A stretch of 64,000 bases of DNA from positions 1-64,000 of the forward strand of contig NZ_JAUWQB010000005.1 in assembly GCF_030611305.1 (NCBI RefSeq), written 5' to 3'. This DNA is from Desulfobacula sp. (GTDB taxonomy: Bacteria > Desulfobacterota > Desulfobacteria > Desulfobacterales > Desulfobacteraceae). Numbering within the stretch: position 1 is the stretch's first letter; every line of letters begins with the position of its first letter. The translations under genes and the position numbers were made by a program. Below are positions 1 through 7,842 of the stretch, in pieces. Below the pieces are notes generated by a model. That model was not told where the DNA came from and did not search any database. It was given only the letters and a program-made list of their open reading frames with translations.

Positions 1-138
1 GGGTTAATATCTGTCAAAGATCAGTGGGTGAAAATTCATTACCCGGCCTCGGCCCGGTAATCTTGGTGAAACGCCCTGTGCGGACCCGCATGCAGGGTGT
101 TGTGGGGGCTGGGGGATTAAAACCCCCGGCTACCCGAT
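1..138 (+). mobile_element. 3' end of a group II intron (domains V and VI)
   Basis: A domain V-like hairpin lies at 71-100. Its lower stem contains a CGC triad (72-74), a two-base bulge lies near 91-92, and a GACC loop caps it (83-86). A CGC triad is known from class C introns, whereas most others have AGC. A second hairpin (about 104-135, GGGGG arm 111-115 with CCCCC arm 123-127) fits domain VI. The element ends with CTACCCGAT (130-138), a common bacterial group II intron 3' terminus. An imperfect hairpin at 37-58 (TTACC/GGTAA, GGCC/GGCC) may belong to domain IV. The reverse transcriptase would lie upstream, outside the window. The class assignment is tentative. Confidence 0.75.
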
Positions 139-155
139 TGGATAATATTTATGAT
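139..155. promoter_or_regulatory. Operator-like 17-mer abutting the intron end
   Basis: TGGATAATATTTATGAT begins at the first base after the proposed intron 3' end. Its first 14 bases are identical to the palindromic elements at 57606 and 57628, but the right half-site is degenerate. It may be an operator disrupted by the intron, or a chance AT-rich match. There is no plus-strand gene immediately downstream. Confidence 0.25.
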
Positions 156-195
156 GTGGATTAACTTCGTCTCCAGTTTTTTGGGGGAAGATCAA

Positions 196-801
196 CTATT
201 TACCATCGTCCAAAGAATTTAAAAAATCTGCTAGTATATCTCCATGGCATGCTTCAGGTTTGCAAAAACATCCAAGCCTTTTACCCGATAGCTTATACAC
301 TTCTGACTTGTCTTTGTTTGGAAATGTTTCAAAATCAAAGTCATACTTGTATTTTCTAATGACTTCTTCCCTGCCATCCCCACCTTCATTCATTGAATAT
401 GGATTACCCCAATATGAACCTCGCCCGATGTATTGATAAGTTGGAGTGCTTTTTACATTACGATATTTAGTCTCTTTTTTGATATTAATTACACGAGTTA
501 TAGCAATTGTTATTATTCTCAAAGGAATACTTTTTGATTTAAGAAATTTTGTTTCTATAGGAAATTCCTCGCCATCATCGAATACGATACCATGAGTCAC
601 TTCACTTTCTTTCCAGTTTTCATCTATATGAATTTCAGTGTTTATATCATTTTTTGATCTTAATCTTTTTATGAAATTATTGGGGTCATCTGGACATATG
701 ATTGAAAATGATTCAATATTTTGTGTTATTTTCAATATTTTTCTTGAAAACTTATCATAAGATTTAAAAAGTTTCGGATATAAAATAATAATTCTATTCA
801 T
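196..801 (-). CDS. DUF4326 domain protein
   Basis: The C-terminal half has the DUF4326 signature: YIGRGSYWGNPY near the middle and LGCFCKPEACHGDILADFL near the end, with conserved Cys and His residues. The N-terminal hundred residues match nothing I recognise. I choose the ATG at 801 (201 aa). It lies one base beyond the stop of the upstream DUF488 gene (803-805), whereas the longer reading frame would begin with TTG at 831 and overlap that gene. It is the last gene of a DuOB-DUF488-DUF4326 cassette. The biochemical function of DUF4326 is not established to my knowledge. The cysteine/histidine cluster could bind metal or serve in catalysis, but this is inference. Confidence 0.75.
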   Translation of the reverse strand: MNRIIILYPKLFKSYDKFSRKILKITQNIESFSIICPDDPNNFIKRLRSKNDINTEIHIDENWKESEVTHGIVFDDGEEFPIETKFLKSKSIPLRIITIAITRVINIKKETKYRNVKSTPTYQYIGRGSYWGNPYSMNEGGDGREEVIRKYKYDFDFETFPNKDKSEVYKLSGKRLGCFCKPEACHGDILADFLNSLDDGK

Positions 802-802
802 T

Positions 803-1246
803 TTAATAAAGGTGCTTAATTTTGAGTTCAACGTCTGAATTCTTGCTTAAATACTCGGCTACCAAACGTCGATGACAATGGATAGGTTCATGCTCGCTAC
901 ACAATAAACAGCTATTGTTTAAAATTTCAGGCTCAACTAATCGTTCGATATGACGCTGAGCCATTAAATTTGAAAACTTATCTTCATATTTTTCCCAAGA
1001 TATTTCTTTTTTCTTGTATGCGTTAAGAATCTCTTTCGTCGGCGCCAGTTTAGGCACATGTACATACTCCGCATCACAAAGTATTTTTAAGAAATACTTT
1101 AGGTCATCTCTTTTAGCGAAGCCAGCTAACTGAGAAACATTATTTAGACGAACATCAATTAATGTTGAAACATTAGCAGACTTGATAAGCCCAAAAAATG
1201 TTTCCGCATTCTTCTTTGTGAAACCTATAGTATAAATCATATTCAT
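803..1246 (-). CDS. DUF488 family protein
   Basis: At 147 aa this has the usual compact size of DUF488. The N-terminus YTIGFTKKNAETF is followed by LIDVR, and the C-terminal CSEHEPIHCHRRLVAEYL motif is characteristic, with conserved Cys, Glu, His and Arg residues. The function of the family is unsettled. It recurs beside nucleic-acid-processing and mobile genes. A ribosome binding site AAGGA overlaps the stop of the upstream DuOB gene (TAAGGACACC before the ATG), so translation is probably coupled. The next gene follows after one base. The family assignment is firm; any function would be a guess. Confidence 0.85.
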   Translation of the reverse strand: MNMIYTIGFTKKNAETFFGLIKSANVSTLIDVRLNNVSQLAGFAKRDDLKYFLKILCDAEYVHVPKLAPTKEILNAYKKKEISWEKYEDKFSNLMAQRHIERLVEPEILNNSCLLCSEHEPIHCHRRLVAEYLSKNSDVELKIKHLY

Positions 1247-1257
1247 TTATGGTGTCC

Positions 1258-1959
1258 TTACTGGTAGCTCCTAATTTCCTGGTGGAATTTAGGAAATGTA
1301 TATATTCCATTTACCTGCAACCAATAACCATTTCGGTCACTAATTTGAAAAGCTCTACTTAAACCTATTCTTAAATATATATCATCTTGAGACTGAAGAA
1401 AATTTTGAAGTATATTAAGGCTACCATCGTTCTGATGACGCTGAGCATAATCATAGAAACCACGGTCTGTTATTGACAAATATCTAAATTGATTTCCACT
1501 TTGGTCAGTAAAGCTGCATTTTACTTTACCCGGCTTATATTGATCTTCGTGAATCTGAATTTCATAGGGGTTAACTTTTATAGTAATTATGGAACAGTTC
1601 GCATTCATTTCAATTGGAATATATTTTTGTCCAACCCCAAATGCAATACCAAAACCTAATGATACCGTTCCAGACAATGAGTTATCCAATATGTCTTTAA
1701 ATTCTTTTGCTTTAGATGGACCATGAAATTCGAGTTTTGTGTAGTTTGCATCTTCAATGTGTGGACTTGTGGTATTAACATGGATGTTAAGATCGCCTTT
1801 AAGAATAGCACCAGGTTGAATATTTAGTTCTGCACAACGAGCGCTGTTTAAATATGGCATTGGTCTTAAACACTCCCCTGTATCAACATCAATGCCAGCA
1901 GTACAAACCTTATCGCCTTTAGAAAATCTTGTTAGATCAGTAACTATTATTTTTTTCAT
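1258..1959 (-). CDS. Dual OB (DuOB) domain-containing protein
   Basis: This 233-aa protein opens with MKKIIVTDLTRFSKGDKVC, followed by AGIDVDTGECLRPMPY. That layout matches proteins annotated as dual OB domain-containing, which are predicted to hold two OB-type beta barrels and to contact nucleic acid. It is the first gene of a three-gene unit with DUF488 and DUF4326. A strong SD (AAGGAGC) precedes the ATG, and a sigma-70-like promoter lies at 2007-2035. I infer that this protein is the nucleic-acid-binding component of the cassette. No catalytic motif is visible. Confidence 0.7.
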   Translation of the reverse strand: MKKIIVTDLTRFSKGDKVCTAGIDVDTGECLRPMPYLNSARCAELNIQPGAILKGDLNIHVNTTSPHIEDANYTKLEFHGPSKAKEFKDILDNSLSGTVSLGFGIAFGVGQKYIPIEMNANCSIITIKVNPYEIQIHEDQYKPGKVKCSFTDQSGNQFRYLSITDRGFYDYAQRHQNDGSLNILQNFLQSQDDIYLRIGLSRAFQISDRNGYWLQVNGIYTFPKFHQEIRSYQ

Positions 1960-2006
1960 GGGCCTTGCTCCTTATGGTACTTAACAAGTTTACCAAAAAA
2001 TGTACC

Positions 2007-2035
2007 GTCATAATTTCATGTTGAAAATTTGTCAA
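2007..2035 (-). promoter_or_regulatory. Sigma-70-like promoter of the DuOB operon
   Basis: On the minus strand TTGACA (2030-2035) is followed by a 17-base spacer and TATGAC (2007-2012). It lies about 50 bases before the DuOB start codon. The -35 is perfect and the -10 matches four of six positions. The rest of the 1960-2256 interval is AT-rich with no gene. Confidence 0.55.
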
Positions 2036-2201
2036 AAATATTATCTAAAATATCTTCCAATATCAAATACTAATTGTAATGCTAAAGTTTGAAAAAAAGA
2101 GTAGTCCATATTTTAAACAATAGGCACAAAATCATGCTGTATTCTATAATGGTTTTGGATTTTATTAATCATCATATTTTTTTTAAGAGAACTTTGAAAA
2201 T

Positions 2202-2219
2202 AACCGGTCACACCCGGTT
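2202..2219 (-). terminator. Weak hairpin after the HEPN-like gene
   Basis: AACCGG (2202-2207) pairs with CCGGTT (2214-2219) around a six-base loop. On the minus strand it is followed by a short ATTTTC stretch, 38 bases beyond the stop of the gene ending at 2257. The stem is only six pairs, so this is a weak terminator candidate. Confidence 0.3.
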
Positions 2220-2256
2220 CATTTTTATTGTTGGAAGTAAGTAAGGTGTCCCCCGA

Positions 2257-3126
2257 TCAATAGTTAACCTTCCTCAACTTATTTAATGTCGCCAGTACTC
2301 GCGCCCAGAATTCACCACATAAATCAGGCAGTTTCTCATTGATTTTTTGATCATTAGAGAAGAATCTTTTCCTATTGATTGCAACTTCAAGAGTTCCTGA
2401 TTCTAACAAATCTGGCAGGAAAATAAATTTTTCGACTACATTTTTATCTTCAATCTTGTAATGGACCTTTGGAACTGACTCCCATGTTCCGTTATGAATA
2501 AGTTCATGCCTTAAATTTTCGATTATTTTTATAGTCTTCGAATCTTCAAATACCGTGTCCGTAAAATCAATTCTTTGAATTTTACGTTTGTCACCGAAAA
2601 GTGTTTTTTTGCATTTCATTTTCCGATATTTGGAAAAATCATTAGGCATATTCTCAAATTGAAATGATAATTTGGCCAATAAATCTAATGACGCGTACAT
2701 CGTTATTATAAGGTCATGTAACGCGGAAAAAACTGCCACAATATTTTCTCCAGAGGTCCAATAATATCCATCTTTTTCTAATACGATTGCGTTTACATTT
2801 TCTAAATATCTGAAAAAATTTTGATATTGTGTTCTCGTCGACATCAATCTATTCTGGACACTTCCTATTAAATTATGGCAATCTGCAAGAAACAAATGTT
2901 TGTAATACCTTTCATTAGTAATTTCTTTGACCCAGTTATTAAATATATCTTTGCTTACAGCAGAATCGGAATCTATGCCAGTATGGTAGACCCATTGAGG
3001 GATCATAGACATTTCATCATAATACTGTTGAATATCATCAAAGATTAAACCTGTGAAAGTATCATATAAATCGACACAACAATTATCAATATCGTAGAAG
3101 ATTTGCGGCGTACCATTATTCAACAA
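2257..3126 (-). CDS. Hypothetical protein with a HEPN-like RxxxxH motif
   Basis: This 289-aa protein is not clearly assignable to a named family. The helical second half contains NLRHELIHNGTW, in which R206 and H211 form the Rx4H pattern typical of HEPN domains, many of which are RNases. The protein opens with a TTG codon at 3126, supported by AAGGA seven bases upstream. No ATG lies near. It is the last of three co-oriented genes, 32 bases after a PD-(D/E)XK nuclease gene, so it may belong to a defence cassette. Many HEPN-like helical proteins of this type (DUF4145-like or C-terminal HEPN) are unstudied. A non-catalytic HEPN fold is possible. Confidence 0.55.
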   Translation of the reverse strand: MLNNGTPQIFYDIDNCCVDLYDTFTGLIFDDIQQYYDEMSMIPQWVYHTGIDSDSAVSKDIFNNWVKEITNERYYKHLFLADCHNLIGSVQNRLMSTRTQYQNFFRYLENVNAIVLEKDGYYWTSGENIVAVFSALHDLIITMYASLDLLAKLSFQFENMPNDFSKYRKMKCKKTLFGDKRKIQRIDFTDTVFEDSKTIKIIENLRHELIHNGTWESVPKVHYKIEDKNVVEKFIFLPDLLESGTLEVAINRKRFFSNDQKINEKLPDLCGEFWARVLATLNKLRKVNY

Positions 3127-3158
3127 TTATGTTTCCTTATATTAGCCTTGCTCGCTCT

Positions 3159-4079
3159 TTATAGACCCAACTTATACACAGGAAGATATATTTCCCCTGT
3201 TTGTGCTGCATGTCTTTTTTTTCTTATTAATAACGAGACCAAATCTATTCTCTCTTCAAGTACCGCCATTAAATCCGACCCATCCATTAGGATAATGTTT
3301 GGTCTGCCAATTGAATGAGCTCTTATACCATCTTCAGAAAAGCCATTCATTGATAAAAATACACCCAGGGTATTGTCCAATTTTCGTGATACTTTCATTG
3401 AGAATGAATCTAAATCATTGGCTGATATAAGTAGAGCGTGCCATTTTGCTTCGAAAAGGTATTCTGTGCCTTCTAAATAGAAAGATCCATCCAGCTGCTC
3501 ACCAATAATTCTAAATGAAGCCTTTGGGTCTAAATCAAAAAGCTCAAAGATATCATACATTAACTTTTCAAGCTCATATCCCTTTTTCTGGGCATTTCCA
3601 CCTGTGGCAATTCCCAAAAAAGATGCATTCAACTCTGCAAGTTTTTTTCTTACTGCTTTATTGCTCTTTAATTTATCAGAATAATCTCTTTTTCTGGCTT
3701 CTAATTGTTCTTTTTCTTTTTTCAATTCCTGGTGGGGTTCGACCAACTCCTTAAGTTGCTTCACAGCATTCCTCGCTCGTTCTGCCTTCTGTTTCCCTCC
3801 ATCAATAAGCTCTAAATGTGAAAAGTTGTTGATACTAATTGTCTCGAAGCAAAGCCTTGTAAGGGCTGACAGGTATTTATCTTGATCACTACAAAGAATA
3901 TCAACTAAATCAGAGACAATTTGTCGTTTGTAGTTATTCCAATCTAAACTTGCAACAAGATGCCTATCATTCAGGCAATTTGTTAAAAAGCTTCTCAATT
4001 CATTTTTATACCAATAAATGCTACATAGTGCTTCTTTCAAGGCGTTAATTGCAGCCGGTGACATTCTTTTTGATTTCAT
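3159..4079 (-). CDS. PD-(D/E)XK restriction endonuclease-like protein
   Basis: The 306-aa product has a helical N-terminal region (about 1-90), a charged coiled-coil segment (about 98-150) and a C-terminal nuclease-like domain. The domain shows GYELE (E171), D197 in GEQLDGSF and E210-A-K212, which together give the D-Xn-E-X-K arrangement of Mrr-type restriction endonucleases. I choose ATG 4079 because AGAAGG lies about seven bases upstream. A GTG at 4112 would extend it by 11 residues. The gene sits between an unknown gene (4128-4721) and a HEPN-like gene, all on the minus strand. A role in DNA restriction or another defence process is inferred from the fold and context. Confidence 0.7.
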   Translation of the reverse strand: MKSKRMSPAAINALKEALCSIYWYKNELRSFLTNCLNDRHLVASLDWNNYKRQIVSDLVDILCSDQDKYLSALTRLCFETISINNFSHLELIDGGKQKAERARNAVKQLKELVEPHQELKKEKEQLEARKRDYSDKLKSNKAVRKKLAELNASFLGIATGGNAQKKGYELEKLMYDIFELFDLDPKASFRIIGEQLDGSFYLEGTEYLFEAKWHALLISANDLDSFSMKVSRKLDNTLGVFLSMNGFSEDGIRAHSIGRPNIILMDGSDLMAVLEERIDLVSLLIRKKRHAAQTGEIYLPVYKLGL

Positions 4080-4127
4080 GTATCCCTTCTTTTTTGGAAA
4101 TGAACGCTGCACATCACTGGCGTGAGG

Positions 4128-4721
4128 TTACGAGCATCCTTGTGAATGCGTTTTGTTAGCCACATCATGAATTATATACGGAACACCAACTGCCCTTTTT
4201 ATAACCTCATTCCAACCAATCACTTTAAGAATACACTTAACATTTGAATCTACAGACAGATATATTGGCGACAGCAGATTCAATATGTTTTCATATCCAG
4301 ATGAAAAATATTCATCTTTGGTAACAAGTATTATATTGTTGGTATCTTTAAGTTCGATTTCGAAAGCCAACCCGTCTTCTAAAACTTCCTCAGTGCTCCC
4401 CGATTGCCTAATCCTTTTATGTTGGGCGACAAAAAGTCTGCCTCTCACCCAGCAAACATTGCCATGAACATCCTTATTGACTTCTTGAATTTTAGGGTAT
4501 TGTTCGAGACTACTTTTTAAGCCTTTGTACATGCCATATACTGAAACTTTATATAATTTCACCTCTTTTGAATGTGCCCCACCACTAGCAAATGGGATTT
4601 TTATTCCTGCTTGAAAACCTTCGTCACGAACAAGCGAAGTCATAACTGGCTCGTTATTCTCATCTTCATATTTTTTACTCAAATATTCAGCGTCCAGATA
4701 TATTATATCTTCACAATTCAT
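4128..4721 (-). CDS. Hypothetical protein upstream of a PD-(D/E)XK nuclease
   Basis: This 197-aa soluble protein starts with MNCEDIIYLDAEYLSKKYE and has no signal peptide or transmembrane segment. An ATG with AAGGA eight bases upstream supports the start. I do not recognise the family. The YLD opening and alternating beta-strand-like pattern faintly recall DUF6414-type proteins, but I would not assign it. It is the first gene of the three-gene unit with the nuclease and the HEPN-like protein, and may be a specificity, sensor or antidote subunit. That role is inference from position only. Confidence 0.55.
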   Translation of the reverse strand: MNCEDIIYLDAEYLSKKYEDENNEPVMTSLVRDEGFQAGIKIPFASGGAHSKEVKLYKVSVYGMYKGLKSSLEQYPKIQEVNKDVHGNVCWVRGRLFVAQHKRIRQSGSTEEVLEDGLAFEIELKDTNNIILVTKDEYFSSGYENILNLLSPIYLSVDSNVKCILKVIGWNEVIKRAVGVPYIIHDVANKTHSQGCS

Positions 4722-5081
4722 TTCACAATCCTTTGCCTAACCAGTTATTATGCAGATCTGGATTTCATGTAATTTGGAATGTTATCCGACATGCAACGAT
4801 TAAAAAATTTGATCTATAAAACAGTATCAGTGTTTCAAATTTGTGTAAAGTGCTATTCAATATTTACCAAACTCAATCAAATGGACAAATCTTCCACTAA
4901 ACCATATTGGAGTTGAACTTGATTATTTTAAAAAACTTAGTTTCATTCAATGCCAAGATATCTAAAAATTTTTTCAATGTACATGCGATTGGCCCTGTGA
5001 AGGGAACATGTAAATCTTGACCCGAAAAATATTATCCTATACCATGGGCAAGATTACAAATATATTCTTGAGATAAAAAAA
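4722..5081. other. Intergenic region before dinB
   Basis: These 360 AT-rich bases separate the minus-strand nuclease cassette from dinB, so divergent promoters must lie here. I see no convincing -35/-10 pair, no LexA-like CTG-N10-CAG box and no RNA structure. Confidence 0.4.
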
Positions 5082-6278
5082 ATGATCTTGCATATTGACA
5101 TGGATGCGTTTTTTGCGGCGATTGAACAAAGAGACAATCCAGCTTTAAGAAACAAACCTGTTATAGTATCAGGTAAGTCAGAAAGAAGCGTGGTGGCAAC
5201 GGCAAGTTATGAAGCAAGAAAATTCGGTATCCGGTCAGCCATGCCGGTATTCCAGGCAAAACAAAAGTGTGACCATCTTGTGATTGTTCCCGGGAATATG
5301 AAAAAATATCAGGCTGAATCAAAAAAAATAATGGAGATTATTTCACATTTTTCCCCGCTGATGGAACAGGTTTCCATTGATGAGGCATATGTTGATATTA
5401 AGGGGTGTGAAAGGCTGTTCGGCTCACCAAAAGAAATTGGCCTTGCCATAAAAAACAAGATCAACAATGACCTGTTTTTAACCTGCTCTGTTGGGATTGC
5501 ACCCATTAAATTTCTGGCAAAAATCGCATCTGACATGAACAAACCGGATGGATTAACCCATATTAAAGAACACCAGGTGAAAAATTTCATTTTTACCCTG
5601 CCCATCCAGAAAGTACCGGGAATCGGGAAAAGTACAATGAAGGTAATGGAGATATTGCAGATCAGAACCCTGGGAGACATAAATAAATTTACCCTCCCCA
5701 TATTAACCCAAAAATTTGGTAAAATGGGTCAAAAGCTGATAGCGCTTTCAAATGGTATTGATCCGTCAAGGGTCGAAACCAATTATACGAGAAAATCCAT
5801 TTCCAGTGAGACAACCCTGCCAAAAGACATCTTTGATTTTGAAACCATTAAACAGGTGATACTGGGCAGATCTCAAAGTGTTGGCAGGGATTTAAGAAAA
5901 AAAAATCTTGTGTGTGAAAATGTATTTATAAAGCTTAAGTTCTCTGATTTTTCACAAATTACCAGGAGCAAAAAACTTGATACATCCATTTGTTCTTCAT
6001 CTGCTATCTTTAACGAAGCACTTGCCCTGTATAAAAAAATTCAGTTAAAAAAGAGAATAAGATTGGTGGGTGTTGGTGTCACAGCACTCAAAGATAAAAA
6101 CACCCCGGTCCAGATGCAGTTGATTCAAGATCCAAACAGGCAGAAAAAGCAATGGGAATCGGTGGATTCGGCTGTAGATTCGATATCGGAAAAATTTGGC
6201 ACCAATATTATTAAAAAAGCATCACTAAGCGAAATAAATTATAGGAGAAACCCCGATGCCGAAGAAAATTCAAATTAA
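5082..6278 (+). CDS. dinB: DNA polymerase IV (Y family)
   Basis: This 398-aa protein performs error-prone translesion DNA synthesis. The Y-family palm is clear. ILHIDMDAFFAAIEQ supplies the first metal-binding Asp, VATASYEARKFGIRSAMP follows, and SIDEAYVDIKG (about residue 105) carries the catalytic Asp-Glu pair. A helix-hairpin-helix stretch (VPGIGKSTMKVM, about 180) and a C-terminal little-finger domain complete it. Length is slightly above the 350-residue norm. The last 23 bases overlap acyP, so the two are probably cotranscribed. No obvious SOS box is seen upstream, and the ribosome binding site is weak. Confidence 0.95.
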   Translation: MILHIDMDAFFAAIEQRDNPALRNKPVIVSGKSERSVVATASYEARKFGIRSAMPVFQAKQKCDHLVIVPGNMKKYQAESKKIMEIISHFSPLMEQVSIDEAYVDIKGCERLFGSPKEIGLAIKNKINNDLFLTCSVGIAPIKFLAKIASDMNKPDGLTHIKEHQVKNFIFTLPIQKVPGIGKSTMKVMEILQIRTLGDINKFTLPILTQKFGKMGQKLIALSNGIDPSRVETNYTRKSISSETTLPKDIFDFETIKQVILGRSQSVGRDLRKKNLVCENVFIKLKFSDFSQITRSKKLDTSICSSSAIFNEALALYKKIQLKKRIRLVGVGVTALKDKNTPVQMQLIQDPNRQKKQWESVDSAVDSISEKFGTNIIKKASLSEINYRRNPDAEENSN

Positions 6279-6537
6279 AGTTATTGTCAGCGGCAGAGTC
6301 CAAGGCGTTTTTTACCGGTTCCACACCAAAAATACGGCCGACAGGCTTGGCGTTAAAGGATATGTCAAAAATCTGTCCAATGGCTCTGTAGAGGCTGTCT
6401 TCGAAGGAGAACAACCAAGTGTCACCCAGATGATGGACTGGTGTCATAAAGGGCCTGCAGCATCAAAAGTTGAAGATGTCCTGGCTGAAAAAGCAGAAGC
6501 CCCATCGAATTTTGAAACATTTGAAATCAGATATTAG
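6256..6537 (+). CDS. acyP: Acylphosphatase
   Basis: A 93-aa cytosolic enzyme that hydrolyses acyl phosphates. The signature VSGRVQGVFYRFHT includes the phosphate-binding loop and catalytic Arg, and VKGYVKNLSNGSVEAVFEG carries the catalytic Asn. This is the full length of the family. The ATG is preceded by AGGAGAAACCCCG inside the end of dinB. In an acetate-using anaerobe it could act on acetyl phosphate, but the physiological substrate is unknown. A good hairpin terminator overlaps its stop. Confidence 0.93.
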   Translation: MPKKIQIKVIVSGRVQGVFYRFHTKNTADRLGVKGYVKNLSNGSVEAVFEGEQPSVTQMMDWCHKGPAASKVEDVLAEKAEAPSNFETFEIRY

Positions 6538-6572
6538 TTAATCAACCCCAATATCTGAATTTTATTTTTTTT
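6528..6572 (+). terminator. Rho-independent terminator of dinB-acyP
   Basis: CAGATATT (6528-6535) pairs with AATATCTG (6550-6557) and is followed by AATTTTATTTTTTTTT. The stem starts inside the acyP coding end and the T tract runs into the stop of the convergent DUF166 gene. Confidence 0.7.
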
Positions 6573-7185
6573 TCTTTAACCGGGCTTTCAAAACAGCGGT
6601 ATGAACGTCTGCCGCAAGATGAACCGGGCTTTTCCCCCAAAGCGGATCCCAGGATGCCGGATCTGCCGAACAAAAAAATTGAACCTCAAGACCGAATCGT
6701 GTCAACGCCTTTTCAATAGGCATATTTTTTATTTTTTTGGCCGCATTCCATGTAGCCCCGCAGGGCGCACCCTTTGAGACCTTGATATTTGTAATAACGT
6801 CTTTTTTTGTCATTACTTCAATTTCAGGTTTACCAAAAGCCTTGCCATAATCTCCAAGACAATCCTGCCTGGAAAGTGCACAGCATATTGGAGGACAAAT
6901 GGCATCCCCGGTTGTTATTTTTTTTCCTGAAGCAATAACCGGGACATTGAATTTTTTGCATAAAACGCTTAAATCATCTGAAAGGTCCCTGTGTTTTAAA
7001 TAATCAAGCACAATATCTACTTCAATCTTATCCGGCAAATATTGTGATGTATTGTCAATCACAGGCGGCAACGGTTCATCAATATCAAATGTTTTAATAA
7101 TAAATTGTTTCTCACCGAATTTATTAATACCCTCTATTTTACTTTTCCCGGACCCATTCTGTTGGAAAACCATAATTTTCTGCAT
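6562..7185 (-). CDS. DUF166 family protein
   Basis: The 207-aa sequence has DUF166 hallmarks: SGKKITTGDAICPPICCALS in the middle, then VSKGAPCGATWNAAKKI. Several conserved cysteines suggest metal or Fe-S binding. The family is typical of methanogens and Desulfobacterota and is uncharacterised. It lies three bases downstream of a LUD-domain gene, so the two probably form an operon and may act together. The poly-lysine C-terminus may be a tail rather than a domain. Confidence 0.8.
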   Translation of the reverse strand: MQKIMVFQQNGSGKSKIEGINKFGEKQFIIKTFDIDEPLPPVIDNTSQYLPDKIEVDIVLDYLKHRDLSDDLSVLCKKFNVPVIASGKKITTGDAICPPICCALSRQDCLGDYGKAFGKPEIEVMTKKDVITNIKVSKGAPCGATWNAAKKIKNMPIEKALTRFGLEVQFFCSADPASWDPLWGKSPVHLAADVHTAVLKARLKKKK

Positions 7186-7188
7186 ATT

Positions 7189-7842
7189 TTAAAATCCCAA
7201 ATCTTCGTTTACAAGAATAATTTTAATCCTGTTTTTTATAAAACTTTTTTCTGTAATTGTCCAGTAATTGCAAATTCTGTCAGGGCTGCTGCAATCATGA
7301 CAAACACCGGTTTTGCGGCAGGGTGTTTTCTTGTCGAGGTTCATGGTATTTACAGGGGCGGCATAATTTTTTATCCTGACCATGGCATCTTCCAGGTCAC
7401 CTGTAATTTTATTCCTGCCAATTATTAGTAATACGGCTTTGGGACCCCACATTATAGCTGCAACCCTGTTTCCTATCATATCAAGATTAACCAGCTGGCC
7501 TGCTTCAGTGACTGCATTTGTACTGGTAATAAACAAATCTACCATTAAGGACTGTCTTCTTAAGTCCATCATTTCTTCTTTTGAAAGGGTTTGATCAAAT
7601 GTATTGAGGACTTCAATATCCGGGCTGTCCTTTAATTCATGGAAAAGGCCGGTGGCAACAAAGGACATTGAACCGCCCCATGAAACACTTTTAATGTTAA
7701 GTTTAGGGATGATATCATTGGTGGCAATCTCTTTTGCAGCCTTTGCATTCTGGGCTATAAAGACTTCAAAATTATTATTCTCAAGGTTCTCTTTTACAGA
7801 TTCCAATTTGAGGTTCCAGTAGTTATCAACAGGATTTTTCAT
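7189..7842 (-). CDS. LUD-domain (lactate utilization-type) protein
   Basis: At 217 aa it matches the single-domain LUD (DUF162) family related to LutB/LutC. Typical stretches are SVSWGGSMSFVATGLF, DLFITSTNAVTEAGQLVNLD and the GRNKITGDLEDAMVRIKNYAAP loop. A C-terminal cysteine group (PCRKTGVCHDC and RICNYW) could hold an iron-sulfur cluster. The ATG at 7842 is adopted. It is paired with the DUF166 gene. The exact role is unknown; lactate oxidation is not implied, since no LldG/LutA-type partner is adjacent. Confidence 0.85.
   Translation of the reverse strand: MKNPVDNYWNLKLESVKENLENNNFEVFIAQNAKAAKEIATNDIIPKLNIKSVSWGGSMSFVATGLFHELKDSPDIEVLNTFDQTLSKEEMMDLRRQSLMVDLFITSTNAVTEAGQLVNLDMIGNRVAAIMWGPKAVLLIIGRNKITGDLEDAMVRIKNYAAPVNTMNLDKKTPCRKTGVCHDCSSPDRICNYWTITEKSFIKNRIKIILVNEDLGF

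Noticed and set aside
3103-3318. 71-codon plus-strand reading frame
   Set aside because: It lies opposite the end of the PD-(D/E)XK gene and start of the HEPN-like gene, and has no SD or family.
5000-5081. LexA box upstream of dinB
   Set aside because: No CTG-N10-CAG or related dyad is visible near the start.
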